Below, piece by piece: positions 58,856 to 64,000 of a stretch of DNA of 64,000 nucleotides. The position numbers were made by a program, and so were the translations under genes. The stretch lies in the IMG/VR virus record IMGVR_UViG_3300009104_000016, positions 1 through 64,000 of that record. One strand, given 5' to 3'. Position 1 is the first letter of the stretch; each line of letters starts with the position of its first letter. Origin of the DNA: a virus. The notes beneath the pieces are model-generated. The model was not told the origin of the DNA. It made no database searches and saw only the letters and a program-made list of their open reading frames with translations.

Positions 58856-60897
58856 GAGACACCAATTTAAAGCTTTCGAAAAAGCAAGAAGAAGATCTGA
58901 TCAAGTACGCTCTTGACCGGCTCAAGGAACTCGAGGCCGATAATCTTGAGAGGATAGACTCCGACAAGCTGTCGTGGAAGGTTTACGAGAATGACCGCTC
59001 GGATCGGCTAGTGAACGATACGATATTCTCACAATCCAACGTGCCCATCCCCCTGACACCGCTTATCGTAGATCATTTTCTCGCCAGAGCGGAAGACGAT
59101 ATAACGGGAACCGCTCCCTATTTCAGGTTCGAGGCTCAAGGTCCCCAAGACGAAGCTATCGTCAAGTCCTTTGATAAATATTTCAATTGGAAGCTGGATA
59201 AAAAAGCACGCACGCGCGAGCGTCTCGAGGAAAGCTATCTCCATATTTTCCTGCAAAGGGCGGCGGTCTTTAAGGCGGTTTACGAAGAATCCAGCTCGGT
59301 TTGGTACGATTACGAGCGGAATGCGCTGTACGATACGGTCGAGGAAGATTTCGTCCGAACAATGGAAGGAGAGTACGTTCTTGAGGGCGAAGCTCAGTTT
59401 GAGCCTATAACAGATCCTATGACGGGAGAGACCGTAATGTCCATGGTGGGGGAGCCCGGCATAGAGGCAGTACCCGGTCGTCATGATTTCGTCCCCCTGC
59501 CGGAAGGAGTGCCCACTCAGTTGATCAGGTATAGAGGACCCCGCTCCGTAGTCGTAGACTCCGATCGCTTTCTCTGCCCCTCCAATGTAGAGCACATCGA
59601 GGAAGCTGACTGCTTGGTGGAATCTTACGACAAGGATTTGAACTGGTGTAAGAAAATGTTCCTGGAGAGAGAATGGCTTTCTTACGAAGATTTCCTCCAG
59701 AAAATAAAGAAGGACGCAAATCCCAGAACCAAAAGCGAGAACAACAAGGAATACAGGGAGAACCTCTCCTTCGACGATGAGGAAAACCCAAAGGTCCAGA
59801 TCAAGGAATTCTGGTTGAAGAGAGATGTCCTGGAAACAGGAGAGCCTCAGGATTTTTGCGTCTTCATAGACCCGGAAACCGAACAGGCCGTTTACTACGA
59901 GTACGTTGCGAAAGTGACTCCCGACAATAAGATACCCTACTCTTGTGTTTCCATAGGCAGACAAAGAAACAGATGGTGGGGACCTTCCCTCCCTGAGAAG
60001 GTTCGCGTATACCAAGAGTATCTGGACAAACAATTTAATTCACAGTCCTACCGGAACGAAATGGCCGCTAATCCAATAGTGGGGGTAAACCCTAATTCCG
60101 TGGAGGACGAGCCGGACGAGATAGAACTTTACGCAGGCAAAGTCTTTGAACTGAAGGATCAACATAAAATGGAGGACTTCATGACCTTTGCGGTAGTCCC
60201 CAATGTTGATACCAAAACTCAGGAACTTATAGATTTTGTCTTCGGCATGGTCCAGTTATGGCTTGGAGTAAGTAACCTTGCTCAGGGGGATTACCAGGCC
60301 TTGACTCCGGCAAACACAGCTACCGGAGTTGAGGCCACCCTGAGAGAAGCCTCCAAAATAGGCAGACGTTGGATGCGTCGGGTTGTAAGAGGTTTCGAGG
60401 AACACTTGACTAAGCTCGTAAAGATTTCCATGGCTACTCTCGAAGAGCCCGAGATCTTTGAATATATGGAAGGAGACGTAGCCAGCTTTGGCGTGATCAC
60501 TCCCGAAATGGTAGAGAACCTGGAGACCGATGCCAGAGTAATTCTGTCGCAGAACCAAGATCAGAGAACTCTCGAAAAAGCCAATATGGCCCTGCAGACG
60601 CAGGAAAGATACTTTAACTACGCACCTGAAATCCGCCCGTGGGTACGACCACTACTTGTTGAAATTCTCGCCGCTATGGGGTATGAGAAGATAGACGAGC
60701 TTCTTCCACAGGAAGCACCGCAAGACCCTAGGGCTGAAGCCGAGATGATGAAACTCATGGCCGATGCTCAAGGTACTGGGGGAGGCGGCTCCGGTGGGGC
60801 GGCTCCTCCTAAGCAGGATTCAATAGGACCTGCCGTGGAGGGAATGGGCAATTCCAATCCACAGGGGCAAAATCAATATCAACAGCAAACAGGATAA
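58852..60897 (+). CDS. Portal protein
   Basis: This 681-residue protein overlaps the giant gene as ATGA. Features of a podovirus/N4-type portal are the N-terminal helices (SKKQEEDLIKYALDRLKELEADN), an FRFEAQGPQDE region, and a long middle with ESSSVWYDYERN. Near residues 470-500 it has LGVSNLAQGDYQALTPANTATGVE, the TPxxTATG-like segment common in portals. The C-terminus is Gln/Gly-rich. It forms the dodecameric DNA channel on which terminase docks. Its last bases double as a leader repeated before the next gene. Confidence 0.85.
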   Translation: MRDTNLKLSKKQEEDLIKYALDRLKELEADNLERIDSDKLSWKVYENDRSDRLVNDTIFSQSNVPIPLTPLIVDHFLARAEDDITGTAPYFRFEAQGPQDEAIVKSFDKYFNWKLDKKARTRERLEESYLHIFLQRAAVFKAVYEESSSVWYDYERNALYDTVEEDFVRTMEGEYVLEGEAQFEPITDPMTGETVMSMVGEPGIEAVPGRHDFVPLPEGVPTQLIRYRGPRSVVVDSDRFLCPSNVEHIEEADCLVESYDKDLNWCKKMFLEREWLSYEDFLQKIKKDANPRTKSENNKEYRENLSFDDEENPKVQIKEFWLKRDVLETGEPQDFCVFIDPETEQAVYYEYVAKVTPDNKIPYSCVSIGRQRNRWWGPSLPEKVRVYQEYLDKQFNSQSYRNEMAANPIVGVNPNSVEDEPDEIELYAGKVFELKDQHKMEDFMTFAVVPNVDTKTQELIDFVFGMVQLWLGVSNLAQGDYQALTPANTATGVEATLREASKIGRRWMRRVVRGFEEHLTKLVKISMATLEEPEIFEYMEGDVASFGVITPEMVENLETDARVILSQNQDQRTLEKANMALQTQERYFNYAPEIRPWVRPLLVEILAAMGYEKIDELLPQEAPQDPRAEAEMMKLMADAQGTGGGGSGGAAPPKQDSIGPAVEGMGNSNPQGQNQYQQQTG

Positions 60898-60902
60898 CTA
60901 TC
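60879..60902 (+). repeat. 24-bp leader repeat, copy 1 (inside portal end)
   Basis: Identical to 61201-61224. It contains CAGGATAACTATC, giving an AGGA ribosome-binding site about 9 bases before a start codon. In copy 1 it also encodes the last residues and stop of the portal protein. Confidence 0.9.
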
Positions 60903-61199
60903 GTGGCCGTTTACAAGCATCAAAAAATGGAAGACCTTAACCAAAGAGGCCACAAAGTTTGGGAGACAGCAGGCGCGAGAACCACGAGAAGCTCCCGCAA
61001 TAGCGGTAAGTTTTTCGTTCGCAAGGTGACTGGATTGAGAACCCGCGTAAGACTTGGCGCGAACTTCACGACCGCCGAGAGGATCTTCTCCCCTAATATG
61101 CCTTTCGGAGCAGCCAAAGGCACCATCTACGCAGGCGGGACCATCGGCCGCACCAATATGAGCGTGGGCAACAAGGACGGGATAAGACTTTGGTACTAA
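60903..61199 (+). CDS. Decoration-like protein, short paralogue
   Basis: GTG at 60903 matches in place the ATG of the next gene, after an identical 24-bp leader. The 98-residue product shares with the first 120 residues of the next protein the pattern MA-Y-H-KM...GH..W, then SRN-GK-F, then PFGA-KG..Y.G and R-N-S-G-K. It is basic and strand-rich. It lacks the PKD and C-terminal domains, so it looks like a single head-binding module. A small capsid-surface decoration protein is likely, made from a duplicated gene. Confidence 0.6.
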   Translation: MAVYKHQKMEDLNQRGHKVWETAGARTTRSSRNSGKFFVRKVTGLRTRVRLGANFTTAERIFSPNMPFGAAKGTIYAGGTIGRTNMSVGNKDGIRLWY

Positions 61200-61200
61200 T

Positions 61201-61224
61201 TCAACAGCAAACAGGATAACTATC
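61201..61224 (+). repeat. 24-bp leader repeat, copy 2
   Basis: Same sequence as 60879-60902, here outside coding sequence, directly after the stop of the short paralogue and before the ATG at 61225. It carries the AGGA ribosome binding site. Confidence 0.9.
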
Positions 61225-62424
61225 ATGGCTACATACACACACAACAAAATGGCAACTAACGCCAACAAAGGGCACCGCCGCTGGGGTCACATCTCCGGCG
61301 TAGTAGGTAAGGAAATCAGCGACAAAGACCGCCCCCGACGTCGTTCTCGCAACGGCGGCAAATACTTCACGCGATTCGTGGACGGTCTCCGTTCCCGGTT
61401 TAGGGCTTTTGCGATAGCCATGGACGTGATCAACAACCGAGGCGTTCCGAGGCAGCGGAAATACCCAACGATCAAGAGGCTGATTAGACTCAACACCCCC
61501 TTCGGAGCTCCCAAGGGAATGACGTACGACGGGCAGTCCGTAATGCGCTCCAACAAAAGCGCAGGCGACAAGACTCTTATCCGGGTAACGGAGCCAGCGG
61601 TCCTGCCATTGGCCGCCGATTTTTCGGGAGTTCCACTTGCCGGGAATATGCCGCTTACCGTGGTATTCACCAATACTTCGACGAACGCCAATACGTATCT
61701 TTGGGAGTTCGGAGACGGCAATACTTCCACAGCTACTAGCCCGACACACACATATACCACCGATGGGCCTTTCGAGGTGAAGTTGACAGCGACGGGAGCG
61801 GGAGGGGCGACGGATGTCAAGATACGCAGCAATTACGTTACGGTCACCAATCCGAAATTCTCCATAACCCTAAAGTACGATTATTCTGAATCTCCGGGCG
61901 GTGCTTGGGTAAATAATCACACACGCGCTCAGGAATTTAGTATAGCCTCTATGGGCCAATCCGATGTTGAGTTCTACGTAATAGGCACAGGACACCCGCA
62001 CACCCATGACTACGTTCAGGAAAGAGCACGGGTTAGGAACCTCTCCCTCATTGATGCTCAGGGCAGGGAGGAGGTGCTCGTCATGAAGGCATACCTCCAA
62101 AACGTAGGAGAATTCAACGCGAATAACCATCCCCGATGGCAATATCATGGACTGGGCCACGCGAATAACGGCGCGGTATGGAATGCCGCTGGTTCAAATA
62201 ACGGGCTGAACCACCCTCTTGTTAAATGGCGATCCGACACTGCGTTTGACGGACTCGGTCACAGCTTCCCCGCAACAATGCGGACAATGGGTAACGGGGG
62301 TACCGGTACCGGTTCCGGGGGTAACGGAACTGCCGTGGGCGCCCTTCTTGCAGTCCTCGTGGATCTACCGGAATTCGAATTGATAGACCCCACCGACCCG
62401 TCTCTAGGCTGGAAGTTCAAATGA
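61225..62424 (+). CDS. PKD-domain decoration protein
   Basis: This is a 399-residue protein. Residues 1-115 are paralogous to the 60903 gene and are very basic (KDRPRRRSRNGGKYF). Residues about 130-210 form a PKD domain: ADFSGVPLAGNMPLTVVFTNTS, YLWEFGDGNTSTATSPTHTY (the WxFGDG motif), and a closing VKLTATGAGG strand. The last 170 residues are beta-rich and end with LPEFELIDPTDP, like the end of the 62474 gene. PKD and Ig-like domains on phage heads usually bind carbohydrates or proteins. It likely decorates the capsid with the basic part as anchor. Confidence 0.65.
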   Translation: MATYTHNKMATNANKGHRRWGHISGVVGKEISDKDRPRRRSRNGGKYFTRFVDGLRSRFRAFAIAMDVINNRGVPRQRKYPTIKRLIRLNTPFGAPKGMTYDGQSVMRSNKSAGDKTLIRVTEPAVLPLAADFSGVPLAGNMPLTVVFTNTSTNANTYLWEFGDGNTSTATSPTHTYTTDGPFEVKLTATGAGGATDVKIRSNYVTVTNPKFSITLKYDYSESPGGAWVNNHTRAQEFSIASMGQSDVEFYVIGTGHPHTHDYVQERARVRNLSLIDAQGREEVLVMKAYLQNVGEFNANNHPRWQYHGLGHANNGAVWNAAGSNNGLNHPLVKWRSDTAFDGLGHSFPATMRTMGNGGTGTGSGGNGTAVGALLAVLVDLPEFELIDPTDPSLGWKFK

Positions 62425-62477
62425 CCGACATAGTAATATTCGATCAGCTCACGAACCAAGAAAGGACAACGATATGA
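62421..62477 (+). CDS. 18-residue truncated copy of the 63274 gene
   Basis: ATG at 62421 overlaps the PKD gene stop (ATGA), and the TGA overlaps the ATG at 62474 (ATGA). The first 10 residues, MTDIVIFDQL, are identical to the 63274 gene start, and the DNA is nearly identical. An in-frame gap of 18 bases relative to 63274 follows (after CAGCTC and before ACGAAC), and then it stops. It is a decayed duplicate that may still be translated as a coupling leader. Confidence 0.55.
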   Translation: MTDIVIFDQLTNQERTTI

Positions 62478-63277
62478 AAAGACCACCACCAAAGAGCTTA
62501 GGTGATCGGGTTTTGCCGTGGTATAAAGGCCCATTCCTGCGAAGAAAAGAATTCTCCCTTCGCCGACGGCGCCCCGAGTGCCATTTCAAGTCGGTTCGCC
62601 GGACCCCCGACGTAAGCGAGCGGGCGTGGGGCGCAACGTATAACGACGGCTGGGTGAGCAAGAATAAGCGGCATGCGGGCAGACCCGAAGCGAGAAAGGC
62701 GTTTTTTGGAACCTATCCAGGGGCCTTCTCCCAAGCCGTCGACCGAGAATATCGGCATAGGTATGATCCGAAGCATGCCCGCCCGGAGTGCAACACTCTA
62801 ACGACTCCCGACCCCGACGTCACCTTCCAGCTGCAGATCGATTACCAGATGAACGGTGCTAGAACGCAAACGTTTAATCTGAACACCAATAACATGGGGA
62901 GCGTGGAGGAGAAGATAATCAGAACGAGTGCGAATTCCGCAGGCGTAAACAACCCGACGACGACATTAGGTCAAGACTTCAAAATCACGGATCAGGCCGG
63001 AGAGCAGCGAAATGCCGTCCTTACGCCCTATACCGACGCCAATGACCCGCTTTGCGTGTCCGACCCCGCTCTATTAGCGTGGTTGGCCTCCAACGACTAC
63101 GTTCACAATGCATTCTACGGCTCCTCCCAGTTCGGGGGGCCCGTGGTAAACAAGACGCACAGACAACTCAAGTCCGACACCATCCTTGACGCATCCAAAA
63201 AATACCAACTGCTCGTGAAAATCCAGCTGCCCGAGTTTATGATCGACAGTCAAGGCCGCTTTATCTTCAAACCGTGA
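62474..63277 (+). CDS. Decoration-like protein, basic N-terminus and beta C-terminus
   Basis: This is a 267-residue protein. Residues 1-110 are extremely Arg/Lys/His-rich (FLRRKEFSLRRRRPE, YRHRYDPKHARPE). The C-terminal 150 are strand-rich and resemble the last domain of the 61225 gene (start VTFQLQIDYQ, end KIQLPEFMID). It replaces the PKD domain with nothing. The AAAGGA ribosome site sits in the truncated mini-gene upstream. Head surface or DNA-neutralising roles are possible. The third member of the duplicated set. Confidence 0.6.
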   Translation: MKRPPPKSLGDRVLPWYKGPFLRRKEFSLRRRRPECHFKSVRRTPDVSERAWGATYNDGWVSKNKRHAGRPEARKAFFGTYPGAFSQAVDREYRHRYDPKHARPECNTLTTPDPDVTFQLQIDYQMNGARTQTFNLNTNNMGSVEEKIIRTSANSAGVNNPTTTLGQDFKITDQAGEQRNAVLTPYTDANDPLCVSDPALLAWLASNDYVHNAFYGSSQFGGPVVNKTHRQLKSDTILDASKKYQLLVKIQLPEFMIDSQGRFIFKP

Positions 63278-63564
63278 CCGACATAGTAATATTCGACCAG
63301 CTCGCCGACATCAAGCGGCTCACGAACGATGAGGCTTTTATCCATCTTGAGAAGCGCTTTCAAACGGAAAGGGGCAGATACCTCGCGAAGATGCTCGATC
63401 CCAATGCGACCACGGAAGAAACTCTTGGTAACAAGGCCGTCGTTAACGCGCTTGAGAAGGTATCTCCTATGGCTCTCGCGGAAACAGTCCTCAAAATCGA
63501 AGTGAAAAATCGTAAGATCTCCCATCCCGAAATGTTTAAGGTACGTAAAAATGCAACCGGTTGA
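63274..63564 (+). CDS. Small protein after the decoration genes
   Basis: GTG at 63274 overlaps the previous TGA (GTGA). The 96-residue product is helical and begins MTDIVIFDQLADIKRLTNDEAF. It continues with RYLAKMLDPNATTEETLGNKAVVNALEKV and a basic tail. It is the intact version of the broken copy at 62421. The palindrome CAACCGGTTG overlaps its stop region. A virion accessory role is inferred. Confidence 0.6.
   Translation: MTDIVIFDQLADIKRLTNDEAFIHLEKRFQTERGRYLAKMLDPNATTEETLGNKAVVNALEKVSPMALAETVLKIEVKNRKISHPEMFKVRKNATG
63554..63563. promoter_or_regulatory. CAACCGGTTG palindrome, copy 5
   Basis: The palindrome encodes the last residues and part of the stop of the 63274 gene. The next ATG (63766) is 202 bases away, with hairpins between. 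The spacing differs from the other copies. Confidence 0.5.
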
Positions 63565-63765
63565 GCCTCTTGGCTAAGTCCTGGATATTAAAAGAGCTTT
63601 GAGCACAAAAACCACAGACCATATACGTTGGGTTCGATTAACCTTATGGAACGATATATGCGGGGTACTCGTACCTGAACTGACGCCTGCGACACGTAAT
63701 GGAGTCCCGCACAGGCCTCCGCATCCTCTCTGGTTGGGAGGAAGACCTGTGCCTATTAAAAGGTA
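63565..63765 (+). promoter_or_regulatory. Structured 5' leader before the last gene
   Basis: Two hairpins lie here. TGCGGG (63659-63664) pairs with CCCGCA (63706-63711), with ACTC/GAGT pairing inside. CACAGG-CCTCC (63710-63720) pairs with GGAGG...CCTGTG (63737-63751). They share bases at 63710-63711, so they may exclude each other. AAAAGG precedes the ATG at 63766. No T-run follows, so a translation-control leader or processing site is likelier than a terminator. Confidence 0.4.
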
Positions 63766-64000
63766 ATGGCTAATGTACGCACAGTCGCTCATAGGATTTT
63801 CAACCGCACCAAACCGGTCTTCCGAATTGTCGCGGGCAGCAGCATCGTCATGGCGAACCGCCTATGGAACGCCCGTTACGGAGGGGCTCCAAGTGCGGGA
63901 CCTCCCCCTCCTTCCCCTACGCCTCCTCCCACGCCTCCTCCTCCCCCGGGTCCCACCAACGCCTTAACCACTCAAGCTGGAGACTTTCTAATGACCCAAG
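63766..64000 (+). CDS. Virion-region protein with Pro-rich hinge (3' partial)
   Basis: ATG at 63766 opens a frame that runs off the window end. The first 45 residues are basic and mixed (MANVRTVAHRIFNRTKPVF...NRLWNARYGG). About 20 residues of almost pure Pro with Ser/Thr follow, then LTTQAGDFLMTQ. The latter resembles the LTTQAGD motif of phage tail/decoration proteins. The Pro-rich hinge suggests a domain joint like those in fibres. The bases left over at 64000 do not continue in the frame open at base 1. Confidence 0.6.
   Translation, partial: MANVRTVAHRIFNRTKPVFRIVAGSSIVMANRLWNARYGGAPSAGPPPPSPTPPPTPPPPPGPTNALTTQAGDFLMTQ

Noticed and set aside
59029-60033. 334-codon minus-strand frame inside the portal gene
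   Set aside because: A shadow of the portal frame; there is no ribosome site and no minus-strand operon here.
63625-63650. T-arm-like GGTTCGATTAACC, possible tRNA
   Set aside because: No acceptor or anticodon arm can be built around it at the right spacing.

Overview
The window is part of a tailed double-stranded DNA bacteriophage genome (Caudoviricetes). It carries a terminase large subunit, portal, scaffold, an N4-gp56-like major capsid protein, tail/fibre genes and a phage replication set: family A DNA polymerase, primase-helicase, SF2 helicase, RuvC-like resolvase and a Cas4-like nuclease. I see no sheath, baseplate or tape-measure gene. A 4,856-residue polyvalent protein lies between terminase and portal, which suggests a podovirus-like particle with a large ejected internal protein. 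No integrase, tRNA or CRISPR array is visible. The host is unknown; several lipoprotein-type leaders would fit a Gram-negative host.

Layout. (A) 1-12028, plus strand: end of an upstream virion gene and a terminator, a small membrane/holin-like cassette, scaffold, capsid, connector and tail genes, ending in two fibre-like genes full of short PGxPSxISA repeats around a small FN3-like gene. (B) 11952-23630, minus strand: a tightly overlapped replication and regulation operon, read from a ribbon-helix-helix protein at 23630 down to an HTH protein at 11952. (C) 23631-24616: a gene-free divergent region with strictly 10-bp-phased repeat arrays, a 16-bp palindrome and 17-bp direct repeats, the best origin/early-control candidate. 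(D) 24617-36530, plus strand and visibly richer in A/T: early accessory genes (HD hydrolase, MYG1/DHH-like protein, GP88-like protein, HhH glycosylase-like protein, an rIIB/rIIA pair and many small unknowns). (E) 36531-36977: a terminator and a multi-branched inverted-repeat element that looks like a structured RNA. (F) 36978-64000, plus strand: serine protease, probable small terminase, large terminase, the giant gene, portal, and an array of duplicated small decoration-like genes, including one with a PKD domain.

How it works together. B copies and repairs DNA and carries regulators (RHH, NrdR-like zinc ribbon, sigma region-4-like HTH, terminal HTH). D probably alters host metabolism and defence. 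F and A build the particle. The order portal (F), then scaffold and capsid (A), suggests that 64000 leads back toward base 1 in a circular or circularly permuted genome. The bases at the two ends do not join in frame, so some sequence is missing or the window is simply cut. A 10-bp palindrome, CAACCGGTTG, occurs five times, always in the late-gene parts, and three copies lie 32-34 bases before a start codon. All functional calls come from motifs and gene order read by eye, with no database search.
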